A stretch of 64,000 nt of DNA from Mycobacterium intracellulare ATCC 13950 (GCF_000277125.1 NC_016946.1:1488001-1552000), one strand, 5' to 3'. Positions 24,651 to 32,707 are shown, counted from the stretch's first letter. Translations and numbers: made by a program. Notes: generated by a model from the sequence alone, not told the origin.

Positions 24651-25057
24651 CGAATCCTGCACTGGTAGCCCCAATTCCGGTACCCGACCCTGATTCGGCG
24701 CCGTATTGGGAGGGTCTGAAGAACGGTAAGTTGATGTTGTGCCGCTGCGACGACACCGGGAAATGGATCCATCCGCCGTTGGAACGCAGCCGGTACACCG
24801 GTGGTCCCGTGCACTTCGAGGAAGTCAGCGGTGCCGGCACGATCTTCAGCTACATCGTCGTCCGCCAGGCCCTTGTCCCCGGCCGTACGCCTCCCTATGT
24901 CGTCGGGCTGGTCGAACTTGCGGAGCAGCCGGGCTTGCGGATCAACGCCGTCATCGACGTCGATCCCGCCGACGTCCGAATCGGACAGGACGTTGAGCTA
25001 CGCATCGTCGATCTCGGCGAAAGTGGTTATCGCATACCCGAATTCGTCACCAAGTAA
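24647..25057 (+). CDS. DUF35 OB-fold partner of the Ltp2-like aldolase
   Basis: 136 residues, start overlapping the aldolase stop (GTGA). It has the DUF35 layout of an N-terminal helix (SAPYWEGLKNGKLMLCRC) and a C-terminal acyl-CoA-binding OB-fold (GAGTIFSYIVVRQALVP). The zinc ribbon is reduced: only Cys residues of LCRC are present near the first pair, and the second CxxC is replaced by DDTGKWIHPPLE, so zinc is probably not bound. That is seen in some Ltp2 partners. It should form a heterotetramer with the preceding aldolase. Confidence 0.87.
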   Translation: MTNPALVAPIPVPDPDSAPYWEGLKNGKLMLCRCDDTGKWIHPPLERSRYTGGPVHFEEVSGAGTIFSYIVVRQALVPGRTPPYVVGLVELAEQPGLRINAVIDVDPADVRIGQDVELRIVDLGESGYRIPEFVTK

Positions 25058-25073
25058 AGGCTGGGAGTGGCAG

Positions 25074-25895
25074 ATGGGCAGAATGGACGGTCGCGTCGCC
25101 TTCATCACCGGAGCTGGCAAGGGCCAGGGACGGTCGCACGCTGTCCGGTTAGCCGAGGAAGGTGCCGACATCGTTGGTGTCGACATCTGTCGCCAACTCG
25201 ACGGCGTGCTGTATGCGATGGCGACGCCGGAAGACCTCGACGAGACCGTCAACTTGGTGGAGAAGACCGGTCAGCGGATGATCGCCCGTCAGGCTGATGT
25301 CCGCGATCGCAAAACACTACAGGCCGCTTTCGACGATGGCGTCGCAGAATTCGGCTACATAGATACGGTGGTGGCTAACGCGGGGATCGTATTGAACCGG
25401 GTCGACGAGCCCGATCCCGAGGCGGCGTGGGAACTCGGCATCGGCGTGCTGCTCACCGGTGTGTGGAACACCCTGCAGATCGCAAGCGCCCACATGATGA
25501 AGTCCGATCGCGGCGGTGCCATAGTCGCCACCAGCTCGATGGCTGGTCTGAAGGCACTGACTGACGGCAGCGGCGGCGCGGATGCGTACGCCGCGGCCAA
25601 AATCGGCGTCACTGGACTGGTACGGGCTTACGCACAGCGTATGGCAGCCAAAAATATCCGTGTCATGGCGATCGCACCGACCGGTGTCAACACCGCGATG
25701 ATCGTGGAGAATCCTGCGCTGTTTGAGGTGATCGCCCAGAATGAGCATCTCGCTAAGGCGATGGCAAACGCCCTACCGGTGACGGTGATCGAACCGTCTG
25801 ATGTCTCGGAGACGGTGTTGTTCCTCGTCTCGGACAGTGGCCGGTATTACACGGGCACAACGCTAATGCTCGACGCCGGCATGAACATGACCTGA
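25074..25895 (+). CDS. Mycofactocin-type SDR (intact active site)
   Basis: 273 residues from the ATG after GGGAGTGG; the frame is open further upstream but overlaps the DUF35 gene. It has the mycofactocin-coupled SDR signature TGAGKGQGRSHAVRLAEEGA, the insertion after strand two (CRQLDGVLYAMATPEDL), NAG at about 104, Ser-Ser at about 154 and YAAAK (Tyr then Lys). It would oxidise a secondary alcohol with tightly held NAD. It closes the regulon operon and converges on the phosphotransferase gene with a 19-base gap. It is the useful comparison for the degenerate relative at 5.5-6.3 kb. Confidence 0.9.
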   Translation: MGRMDGRVAFITGAGKGQGRSHAVRLAEEGADIVGVDICRQLDGVLYAMATPEDLDETVNLVEKTGQRMIARQADVRDRKTLQAAFDDGVAEFGYIDTVVANAGIVLNRVDEPDPEAAWELGIGVLLTGVWNTLQIASAHMMKSDRGGAIVATSSMAGLKALTDGSGGADAYAAAKIGVTGLVRAYAQRMAAKNIRVMAIAPTGVNTAMIVENPALFEVIAQNEHLAKAMANALPVTVIEPSDVSETVLFLVSDSGRYYTGTTLMLDAGMNMT

Positions 25896-25914
25896 CGGCT
25901 GCTGCCGCACGGAG

Positions 25915-27033
25915 TCAGCTCAACACCGTGCCGGTGCCCAGGTCGTAATAGGCCTCCGCGAAGCGGCCAAGCACGGCGCCCACGACCTCGACCGAATACA
26001 TCTGGTCGGGCGCGATCGCCCACATGCAGAAGCCCCAGGCCGGGCTCTGGCGATACGCGGTCCACATGGACTCGCGGTCGGGTAGCGAGGTGGCGCCGGC
26101 GTCGAGCAGCCGGCCGCGATAGTTGTCCAGCAACTCGCGCTCGTGGGCCCGCCGAAGCTCCGGGGATAGCGCGGCGATCAACGCATAGCCGACGTCGTGT
26201 GACCACGAGCCGCGCCGAATCAGCTGCCAGTCGAGGAGACCCATTCGGCCGTCGGGCAGCACATACGTGTTGCGTGGGTGTGGATCCCCGTGCAGCACCG
26301 TGACCGGCTCGCGGGCCACCCGGTCCTGGAGTCTCCAGAAAGCGGCCTCCATTCCGTCCATGTCAGTGCCGGCAGCATCGAGCAGCGCCTTCTTGTAGGG
26401 GGCATCAACGAGAGCGCGGATTATCGCGAACCCGTTGTCGCGCAGAAAGTGTGCGAACCCGCCGGTGACGGGGTCCTGTAACCAAGACAGGTCGCCGCCG
26501 TTCGCCAGCCGTCGGCTGCCCCAGAACGGAGCGTGCAGTTGGCTCAACGTTGCGAGCAGCGCGTCGGCCTGCTCGACAGTAAGGCCGGCTACCGCATCGG
26601 GGACCTGCGCGCCGCGCAGTGTGATGTCCTCTCCGAGGATCAGGAACTGCGACGGGCCGTCGAGGTGGTCGGCGAAGTAGGTCGTCATGGTCTCGACGCT
26701 CAGGTCTGGGCGCAGGTCGCGGTAGAACCTCGTCTCGTCGTCGTACAACACGGTCCCGCCGCCGCCTTCGGACAGCGACTCATCGAACGCCTCCGGCAGG
26801 TCGTGCACAGTTCCCAATTGCGTTTTGATGAAGAGCCGCTGTGGAAGTCGGGTTTGCGGATCGGCGTAGGCCACGTCGAGGTGCAGGTGCGAGGTAGTGC
26901 CCTGCCAGGTGTGCCCAATCGTGACGCGGGTGACCGTCGCCTCGGGATCGTGTCGGCGTAACAGCGACGTCAGAATCGCAGGCGTGATGTCCTCGGCGGA
27001 CTGAAGCGTGACGTGCAGGGCTTGTCCGGTCAT
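25915..27033 (-). CDS. Aminoglycoside-phosphotransferase-fold kinase (APH family)
   Basis: 372 residues from the ATG seven bases after GAGG. The catalytic loop HGDPHPRNTY (His-x-Asp-x4-Asn) and the metal-binding Asp of LLDWQ are intact, with an N-terminal kinase lobe (RLFIKTQLG contains the likely ATP-binding Lys). Members near steroid and acyl-CoA genes in actinobacteria are usually annotated only as phosphotransferases; the acceptor might be an alcohol group of the substrate. A perfect TGACAGTCGACTGTCA operator 29 bases upstream places it in the TetR regulon. Confidence 0.87.
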   Translation of the reverse strand: MTGQALHVTLQSAEDITPAILTSLLRRHDPEATVTRVTIGHTWQGTTSHLHLDVAYADPQTRLPQRLFIKTQLGTVHDLPEAFDESLSEGGGGTVLYDDETRFYRDLRPDLSVETMTTYFADHLDGPSQFLILGEDITLRGAQVPDAVAGLTVEQADALLATLSQLHAPFWGSRRLANGGDLSWLQDPVTGGFAHFLRDNGFAIIRALVDAPYKKALLDAAGTDMDGMEAAFWRLQDRVAREPVTVLHGDPHPRNTYVLPDGRMGLLDWQLIRRGSWSHDVGYALIAALSPELRRAHERELLDNYRGRLLDAGATSLPDRESMWTAYRQSPAWGFCMWAIAPDQMYSVEVVGAVLGRFAEAYYDLGTGTVLS

Positions 27034-27061
27034 CACAATCCTCATCTGTGAGATTCAACAA

Positions 27062-27077
27062 TGACAGTCGACTGTCA
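27062..27077. promoter_or_regulatory. TetR operator TGACAGTCGACTGTCA (regulon site 5)
   Basis: Perfect 16-bp palindrome, 29 bases before the ATG of the phosphotransferase, at the far end of the regulon from the TetR gene. The neighbouring DUF35 gene on the other side ends, rather than starts, near here, so the site serves the phosphotransferase only. Confidence 0.88.
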
Positions 27078-27136
27078 CGTTATCACCGGACCCAAGGCAT
27101 GAACTGGTTTTGGGACCCTTTGGATGGACCGGCTTA

Positions 27137-27583
27137 CTACCTCGTCTTGACCGGCCGGAACAGCGGCACCCACACCCGGCTGTCCTCTTCGCCCGAGAGC
27201 GCGGTCCAGTCTTCAAAGAACACCTCGACGGCCATCCCGACGCTGATCGCCTCCGGGGCAACGTCGACCACATTCGAAATCAACCGGGTATCGGGTTCCT
27301 CGGCAAGCTCCACCATCGCCACGATGTAGGGCGGTTCGAAACCAGGAATCCAGTTCTGGCGGTTCACCGTATATGCCGCGACTGTTGCCCGGCCGGAGAC
27401 GGGTTCTGGTGCAACGTCGGTGCTGCGACAGCGCCAGCAGGCCGGGCCCGGCGGGTGAAAGAAGTGGCCGCAGCCGTGGCAGCGGGTGATCAGTAATTCG
27501 CCGTTGCGACCACCGGTCCAGAACGCAAGCGACTCGGCGGTAGGGCTGGGCGCCAATCGCAACTGGGGACGTTGGTAGTTCAT
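27137..27583 (-). CDS. DUF35 OB-fold, zinc-ribbon protein
   Basis: 148 residues with a complete zinc ribbon (CHGCGHFFHPPGPACWRC, four Cys in two CxxC pairs at about 35-52) and the acyl-CoA-binding OB-fold (GRATVAAYTVNRQNWIPGFEPP). It is the third DUF35 gene in the window and the only one without a thiolase-like or MaoC-like gene beside it. Its ATG overlaps the end of the acyl-CoA dehydrogenase by four bases, and it is the last gene of an SDR/acyl-CoA dehydrogenase operon. The partner is presumably the Ltp2-like protein at 23.5 kb or one outside the window. Confidence 0.87.
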   Translation of the reverse strand: MNYQRPQLRLAPSPTAESLAFWTGGRNGELLITRCHGCGHFFHPPGPACWRCRSTDVAPEPVSGRATVAAYTVNRQNWIPGFEPPYIVAMVELAEEPDTRLISNVVDVAPEAISVGMAVEVFFEDWTALSGEEDSRVWVPLFRPVKTR

Positions 27584-28722
27584 GATCCGACCAACGATCG
27601 ACCGATCACCAGCCGCTGAATCTGGTTGGTGCCCTCGAAGATCTGGGTGATCTTGGCTTCGCGCATGTAGCGCTCGACACGGTAATCCCTGGTGTAGCCG
27701 TAGCCGCCGAACACTTGCACGGCGTCGGTGGTGACCTTCATGGCGGCATCGGTGGCGATCAGCTTCGCCACGGAAGCGTTGCGCGAGTACGGCAGTCCTG
27801 CGTCGCGGCGCCGCGCCGCGTCCAGGTACGTGGCACGCGCGGAGTCGACCGCGGCAGCCATGTCCGCCAGCAGGAAAGCCAGGCCCTGATGGTCAATGAT
27901 CTTGCGACCGAACGTCGTTCGTTGCTGAGCGTAGGAAACGGCCTCGTCGAGGGCTGCCTGCGCCAGTCCGACGGCTACCGCGGCGATGCCCAGGCGTCCG
28001 GAATCCAATGCACTGAAGGCGATCTGCAGGCCCTGCCCTTCGGCGCCGATCCTGCGTTGGGCAGACACGAGCGCATTGTCATAGTGCGCCGTGGTGGTCG
28101 GAATGGCGTGCAAGCCCATCTTCTCCTCGGGTTTGCCGAACGTGAGTCCTTCGGTGTCTTTATCGACCAAAAAGCACGAAATACCTTGTCCACCTTCACC
28201 AGTGCGGGCGAATAGGCTGTAGAAATCGGCTATGCCGCCGTGGGTGATCCAGGCCTTGGCGCCGTTGACGCGGTAACCACCGTCGGTCGCGGTGGCCTTG
28301 CAGGTCAGGGCGGCGGCATCGGAACCGGCCTGCGGCTCGGACAAGCTGTAGGCGCCAATCGTGTGACCACCCAGCATGGTCGGCAGCCACTCCTGCTGCT
28401 GTTCGTCGGTGCCGAACGCGATCAACGGATGGCAGGACAGGACGTGGACGCTGACTGCTACGGCGACTGCCGCCCACCGAGCCGCCAACTCCTCGAGAAC
28501 CTGTAGGTACACCTCGTACGGTTGCCCGCCACCGCCCCACTGCTCCGGGTGCGGCAGTGTCAGCAGCCCGGTCTCACCCAGGGTGGCAAAAACTCCCTCG
28601 GGATAGGTCTCGTTCTTCTCATGCTCATCGACGATCGGATCAAGCACCTTGTCCGCGACATCGGCCGCCAGTCGAACCAGTTCGCGTGCTTCGGGTGTCG
28701 GCAGCAGTCGGTCAACGGTCAT
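27580..28722 (-). CDS. Acyl-CoA dehydrogenase
   Basis: 380 residues, normal single-domain length. FAD and substrate motifs are SLSEPQAGSDAAAL at about 128-141, AWITHGG at about 160 and QVFGGYGYTRDYRVERYMRE near residue 340. The catalytic Glu is expected just after (FEGTNQIQ). It overlaps the upstream SDR stop by four bases. The same frame stays open much further upstream, antisense-free but through the SDR gene in another phase; that part is not coding. It oxidises an acyl-CoA to the 2-enoyl-CoA and passes electrons to ETF. Confidence 0.92.
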   Translation of the reverse strand: MTVDRLLPTPEARELVRLAADVADKVLDPIVDEHEKNETYPEGVFATLGETGLLTLPHPEQWGGGGQPYEVYLQVLEELAARWAAVAVAVSVHVLSCHPLIAFGTDEQQQEWLPTMLGGHTIGAYSLSEPQAGSDAAALTCKATATDGGYRVNGAKAWITHGGIADFYSLFARTGEGGQGISCFLVDKDTEGLTFGKPEEKMGLHAIPTTTAHYDNALVSAQRRIGAEGQGLQIAFSALDSGRLGIAAVAVGLAQAALDEAVSYAQQRTTFGRKIIDHQGLAFLLADMAAAVDSARATYLDAARRRDAGLPYSRNASVAKLIATDAAMKVTTDAVQVFGGYGYTRDYRVERYMREAKITQIFEGTNQIQRLVIGRSLVGS

Positions 28723-29540
28723 GGATGGCTGTCCTGCCACTCGCAACCGGTCAATTCGGCAGAGATGTCCCAGAGTCGTCGCGCGCTGTCCGCGTCGCGG
28801 GCCTTGTGTCTGAGTGTGGTGGGCTTTGGTTTTCCCCACTGGTGCATCAGGCCGCGCGGCGCGATGTAGGTGCCGTTGGGCAGCGTCGTGGTGATCGCCT
28901 GAATGGTCGAGCGGGCACCGTCGGCCGGGCTCTGCGCGATATGTGGCGAGAGCACTCGGCCTGCCCACTGCAACACGCCCGAACCGTTGCGGGTGATCCC
29001 GGTGTCGGTCATGCCGGGATCGGAGGCGTAGGCGGTCTTGCCGCGGGCGACCAGTTCGCGCACGAACAACAGGTTCGCCAGCTTGGACTCCCCGTACGCC
29101 GACCACGGGTTGTAGCGGCGATGGTGGTAGTTGAGGTCGTCGAAGTGCATACGGGCGGTGTTGTAGTTGGTGCTGGCCACCAGCACGACCCGGTCGCGGA
29201 TCCGGTCGCCGAGCAGGCACGTCAACGCGAAATGGCCTAGGTGATTGATGCCCATGTGAGCCTCGAAGCCGTCGGCTGTCCGAGTCAGTGGCAAGCCCAA
29301 CACACCGGCGTTGTTCACCAGCACGTCGACGTAGTCGACGGTGTCGGCGAACTTGCGCACGCTGGTGAGGTCGGCCAGATCCAGCTCGCGCACCGTGACG
29401 TCGCCGGGCATCGACGCTGCGGCTTGGTGCGCCTTCGTCAAGGAGCGGCAGGCGATGACCACTTCGTGGCCGGCAGCGGCCATTGCGTGCGCGGTCGCCT
29501 TCCCGACGCCACTGTTTCCACCGGTGACGATAATGCGCAC
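28719..29540 (-). CDS. Retinol-dehydrogenase-like SDR
   Basis: 273 residues from a GTG ten bases after GGAGG; an upstream start at 29573 would add 11 residues. The nucleotide loop is TGGNSGVGKA, NNAG lies at about 80, and the active site SAYGESK keeps Tyr and Lys. The DLADLTSVRKFA and NHLGHFALTCLL stretches are typical of the light-dependent protochlorophyllide reductase/retinol dehydrogenase-like SDR branch. It is the first gene of the operon with the acyl-CoA dehydrogenase and DUF35 protein, and divergent from the acyl-CoA synthetase. Confidence 0.87.
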   Translation of the reverse strand: MRIIVTGGNSGVGKATAHAMAAAGHEVVIACRSLTKAHQAAASMPGDVTVRELDLADLTSVRKFADTVDYVDVLVNNAGVLGLPLTRTADGFEAHMGINHLGHFALTCLLGDRIRDRVVLVASTNYNTARMHFDDLNYHHRRYNPWSAYGESKLANLLFVRELVARGKTAYASDPGMTDTGITRNGSGVLQWAGRVLSPHIAQSPADGARSTIQAITTTLPNGTYIAPRGLMHQWGKPKPTTLRHKARDADSARRLWDISAELTGCEWQDSHP

Positions 29541-29604
29541 GGTGCGACGGCCTCCTTCGTACAGTCCACACAAACAGTAAACTATTTATCGCTTTGGTGA
29601 AACG

Positions 29605-31104
29605 GTGAGGAGAGATGTTGAGAGATACCCACCCGACCAGTCCGGTTCAATCACTCGGATGACGTGGCTCGAGCGGATTTGCGCAGTCCACGAACGCAGT
29701 GAACGCGTGGCGGTCATCGGCGAAGTGGGCTCTGTAAGTGGACGCGAACTGATCGGTAAGGCGGTCGCGGCCGCGGACCTGCTCTGCGACCTCAACGTGC
29801 CGGCAGGTCAACCGATCCCCGCGTTGCTCACCACCAATGCCTGCGCGCTTGCCCTGCTGTTGGGCGGCGCCGCCGCCAACAGACCGCTCGCTTTACTTGG
29901 GCCGCGGCAGACTCCGACAGAGCTGGCCGCAATGGTGCGTCGGAGCGGCTCGCCAGTCCTGCTCGTTGAGGCCGAGTTCGCCGGGGCTGCCCGGCAGGTC
30001 GCCGACGCGGTTGGGATACGGGCGGTGACAATACCTTTCCTGCCGGTGTCGGATCGGTCGTTGCATCCGGAACCAGGTCCCACGGCGATCTACCTGCACA
30101 CTGCGGGAACGACCGGATTCCCGAAGGCCGTTCCACTCACTGAGCGAGTGCTCGACGCTCGCGCTACGCTTTTGCGTCGCCTGATCGAGATTGACCCCGA
30201 CGACCGCTACGCCACCGGCTCACCGCTGCATCACATTGGGGGACTGGGCAACGTCCTGGTGGCGCTCACGGCCGGGGCGGCGGTTATCTGTACCAACAGA
30301 TTCTCCTTCGATTGGTGGCACAGCCTGAAGCAACTCGGTGCCACCCACTGTCTACTCGTTCCGACCATGATCGAGATGCTGCTCGGCAAGGGGCTACTCG
30401 ACGCGGTTCCGCTGAAGACATTGATCTACGGTGCCTCGCCGATCACCGTCGACACGTTGCGACGCGTTCTTGACGTGTTGCCCGACGTCGCGATGGTCAG
30501 CCTCTACGGCCAAACCGAGGGCAGTCCGATCACCAGCTTGGGCCCAGCGGACCACCGGTTGGCCGCGGTTAAGGATCGCGACATTCTGTCTACCGTCGGC
30601 CGGCCGGTGGACGGCCTTCGCCTGCAGATCGACGAGCCGGACCCGGCAGGAATCGGCGAAGTGTTCGCCGCCGCGGCCCACCTTTCCGGCCAGGCGGCCG
30701 ACGGATGGCTGCGCACCGGTGATCTGGGTGTGGTGGATGCCGACGGTTATCTCCGCCTCTGCGGTCGTCGGCACGACATGGTGGTTCGCGGTGGAGAGAA
30801 CGTTTATCCGCTGGAAGTCGAGAATGTGCTCAGCGCCCACCCCGGGGTTGCCGCCGTCGGCGTCGTGGGCGTGCCAGAGACGCGACTCGGAGAAACCCTG
30901 GCCGCGTTCATAGTTCCTACAGATTTGGTGCATCCGCCACGGCCCGAGGAGCTAGGGTCTTTCGCCCGGGTCAAGCTCGCCGGTTTCAAGATTCCACAGT
31001 ATTGGTATTCGGTCACCGAGCTGCCGCTGAACAGTGCAGGCAAAGTCGTTCGCGCCACACTTCGGGCGGCACATCTTGAGCGTCAGCACGGCGCGTCAAC
31101 TTGA
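29605..31104 (+). CDS. AMP-dependent acyl-CoA synthetase/ligase
   Basis: 499 residues, normal length for the ANL superfamily. The phosphate loop is YLHTAGTTGFPKAVP (T-x-G-T-T-G-x-P-K), the adenine motif LYGQTEGSP, the hinge region GWLRTGDLG followed by RHDMVVRGGENVYPLEVE, and the catalytic Lys is in NSAGKVVRATLR. It activates a carboxylic acid to its CoA thioester via acyl-AMP. The GTG start has no clear ribosome site; an ATG at 29659 (MTWLERI) is a plausible alternative. It is divergent from the SDR/acyl-CoA dehydrogenase operon and probably feeds it. Confidence 0.92.
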   Translation: MRRDVERYPPDQSGSITRMTWLERICAVHERSERVAVIGEVGSVSGRELIGKAVAAADLLCDLNVPAGQPIPALLTTNACALALLLGGAAANRPLALLGPRQTPTELAAMVRRSGSPVLLVEAEFAGAARQVADAVGIRAVTIPFLPVSDRSLHPEPGPTAIYLHTAGTTGFPKAVPLTERVLDARATLLRRLIEIDPDDRYATGSPLHHIGGLGNVLVALTAGAAVICTNRFSFDWWHSLKQLGATHCLLVPTMIEMLLGKGLLDAVPLKTLIYGASPITVDTLRRVLDVLPDVAMVSLYGQTEGSPITSLGPADHRLAAVKDRDILSTVGRPVDGLRLQIDEPDPAGIGEVFAAAAHLSGQAADGWLRTGDLGVVDADGYLRLCGRRHDMVVRGGENVYPLEVENVLSAHPGVAAVGVVGVPETRLGETLAAFIVPTDLVHPPRPEELGSFARVKLAGFKIPQYWYSVTELPLNSAGKVVRATLRAAHLERQHGAST

Positions 31105-31404
31105 GTTATCTGCACACGCCGGACCAGGAGGCGGGGGCGTCGCGCTCCCGAGGATCTGGCGTAGGCGCAACTGTCGGAGCCCTACCCGTTGGCCCATCTC
31201 ACCGATGGGAATCCCGATCAGGGTCGGCCAGGGCGTGGTCTGCCTGTACTTCTATGGTGACGCACCTGGACCTTATCCGTTATATAGTTTAACGTCTGGA
31301 TCTATGCCCACTGCCGTGCGAAGCCGATCAGCTCAACGGGTGGACCAAGGTGCACTTTTGGACCCAATTGTGGCGATGCAGGCCACACGTTCGAGCCGCC
31401 AACC
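31105..31404. other. Intergenic region with no supported gene
   Basis: 300 bases between the acyl-CoA synthetase and the DUF732 gene. Short open frames here have no recognisable composition. The stretch CCGTTATATAGTTTAACGTCTGG at 31278-31300, 105 bases before the DUF732 gene, is AT-rich and its ATAGTTTA core also occurs inverted in the promoter region at 29578-29585, so it may hold a promoter or operator. Confidence 0.4.
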
Positions 31405-31797
31405 ATGAAGCGTTGGAAATCGCTGGCTGCTTTGATCGCCGGCGCAGTTGCCATCGCCGGGCTCCTGTTGTCGTCACCACCGCGTGTACATGCCGCTCCG
31501 GCGCCCGAGGTCGAGTACGTGTACGACGTGGTGGTGCGGCGGCATTACGGATTTCCTGACAATGACGCGCTGGGCTATGGCCACGGAATTTGCGACAAAG
31601 TCGGCCGGGGCGAGGGCTACGGGCAAGTCATGGGTGAGGTCAAGAGTGACGTCACCCCCAACGATGAGTTCGCGGCTAATTACCTAGTCTCCTATGCGGT
31701 TAACTTGCTTTGCCCTGAGCTGATATGGCAGCTGCGGAACTCAGCCGCTGGCTACCAACCTCCGGGCGGAGCATCCGCGCCCGGTACCTATTACTGA
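31405..31797 (+). CDS. DUF732-family secreted protein
   Basis: 130 residues. A clear Sec signal peptide (MKRWKSL, hydrophobic ALIAGAVAIAGLLL, cleavage after VHA at about residue 30) leads a small domain with the DUF732 pattern: GYGHGICDKVGRGEGY and a later LLCPEL, whose two cysteines probably form a disulfide. DUF732 proteins are a mycobacterial family of exported proteins of unknown function. It stands alone, with a perfect hairpin 79 bases after its stop. This gene is strong evidence for a mycobacterial host. Confidence 0.85.
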   Translation: MKRWKSLAALIAGAVAIAGLLLSSPPRVHAAPAPEVEYVYDVVVRRHYGFPDNDALGYGHGICDKVGRGEGYGQVMGEVKSDVTPNDEFAANYLVSYAVNLLCPELIWQLRNSAAGYQPPGGASAPGTYY

Positions 31798-31875
31798 GGC
31801 AACCTTTTTGTACTCACTCAGGGCCTGACTACCCGCACTCGATGTTACGACAAGCGATGGCTCGCAGGCAGCCAC

Positions 31876-31928
31876 CGGGTCTGCTGCACGATCAGGTCTA
31901 CATGTCACCTATCCGTGCAGCAGACCCG
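31876..31928. repeat. Perfect 15-bp inverted repeat (hairpin, 23-base loop)
   Basis: CGGGTCTGCTGCACG at 31876-31890 is matched exactly by its reverse complement CGTGCAGCAGACCCG at 31914-31928. It lies 79 bases after the DUF732 gene in a 377-base gap without genes. A transcription terminator is possible, although no T-run follows; the stem is also long enough to be the remnant of a small mobile element or a recombination site. Confidence 0.75.
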
Positions 31929-32139
31929 TGTTCTGCACCAAGGATATTGGCGTCTGCGACTGAAGAATCGCGTGTGTCCACTAGACTGGCTGGTGTGCGG
32001 GTCACATTAGACCGGGGTCGATCGCGAGCGCCTTCCAGCACTTAGGTCATTATCGGCGAGCCTGCGTTACCCTGACCACTTATCTTCTAGATAGATCGTC
32101 ATTGAATCCTCTTGTCTGCGAGAGGATGTCCCGTGTTCA

Positions 32140-32156
32140 GTGGAACTTCGGTGGCG
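32140..32156. repeat. Direct repeat copy A flanking the NTF2 gene
   Basis: GTGGAACTTCGGTGGCG, identical to copy B at 32708-32724. After it both copies continue with TC and GTGAGCA (one base longer in copy B), so similarity covers about 30 bases. The copies bracket the NTF2 gene at 570-base distance, and copy B ends 20 bases before the IS21-like element. Probably an end sequence of an older mobile element. Confidence 0.6.
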
Positions 32157-32174
32157 CTCAGTGAGCATCGGCGG

Positions 32175-32624
32175 TTACTCCTGGCGGGTCCGGTCGTCGG
32201 CGTAAAGCCCTGACGGCAATCGTTCGTCGTCAGGCAGCGCGTCGCCGGTTTTCACCGTGATGTGCTTGGACAGTAGCCAGCGCCCATTTTCACGACGAAG
32301 GTGATCGTGATAGCGCCCTACAAACGACATCTCGGCGGGGCCCTCTTCAGGTACCAGCGACACGATCACATCGCTCCAGGCTCTGGCATCGTTTCCATAG
32401 ATCTCGATTACCGGTGCGTACACGAAATGTTTGATCCTGTGCGGGATCTTCGGTTGCGTCCCGGGCAGTCCCTCGATGATCTCTTTGCGCCCCCGAAACG
32501 TGTTTCCACCCCACGGCAGCACACCATCCGGGCAAAATAACGCCGCAAGTTCGGGCCATCGACGCTCATCGAGTAGCTGAGCGTGCAACGCGATAACGCG
32601 TCTGATCGCTTCGTAGTCGTTCAC
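32175..32624 (-). CDS. SnoaL/NTF2-like protein
   Basis: 149 residues from the GTG six bases after AGAGAGG (an ATG two codons earlier abuts the ribosome site). The pattern YEAIRRVIALHAQLLDERRWPELAALFCPDG and the later GRYHDHLRRENGRWLLSKHITV are typical of the SnoaL-like NTF2 superfamily, often hydratases or isomerases of polycyclic substrates or subunits of dioxygenase-like systems. It stands alone inside the scar region, between two copies of a short direct repeat, and may have come with a mobile element. The reaction is unknown. Confidence 0.78.
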   Translation of the reverse strand: MNDYEAIRRVIALHAQLLDERRWPELAALFCPDGVLPWGGNTFRGRKEIIEGLPGTQPKIPHRIKHFVYAPVIEIYGNDARAWSDVIVSLVPEEGPAEMSFVGRYHDHLRRENGRWLLSKHITVKTGDALPDDERLPSGLYADDRTRQE

Positions 32625-32707
32625 GACCATCCTCTCTGAAGGCGCACAAGCACCGATTTAGCCGACTAGGGCTGGCCCAGCAACAACTCGAAGATATCCC
32701 GAGCTCC

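Noticed and set aside
27580..29571. A 663-codon minus-strand frame that would join the acyl-CoA dehydrogenase to a long N-terminal extension
   Set aside because: The first 280 codons read through the SDR gene in another phase and are Arg/Gly/Ala-rich without domain pattern; the SDR in its own frame has all motifs and overlaps the dehydrogenase ATG by four bases.
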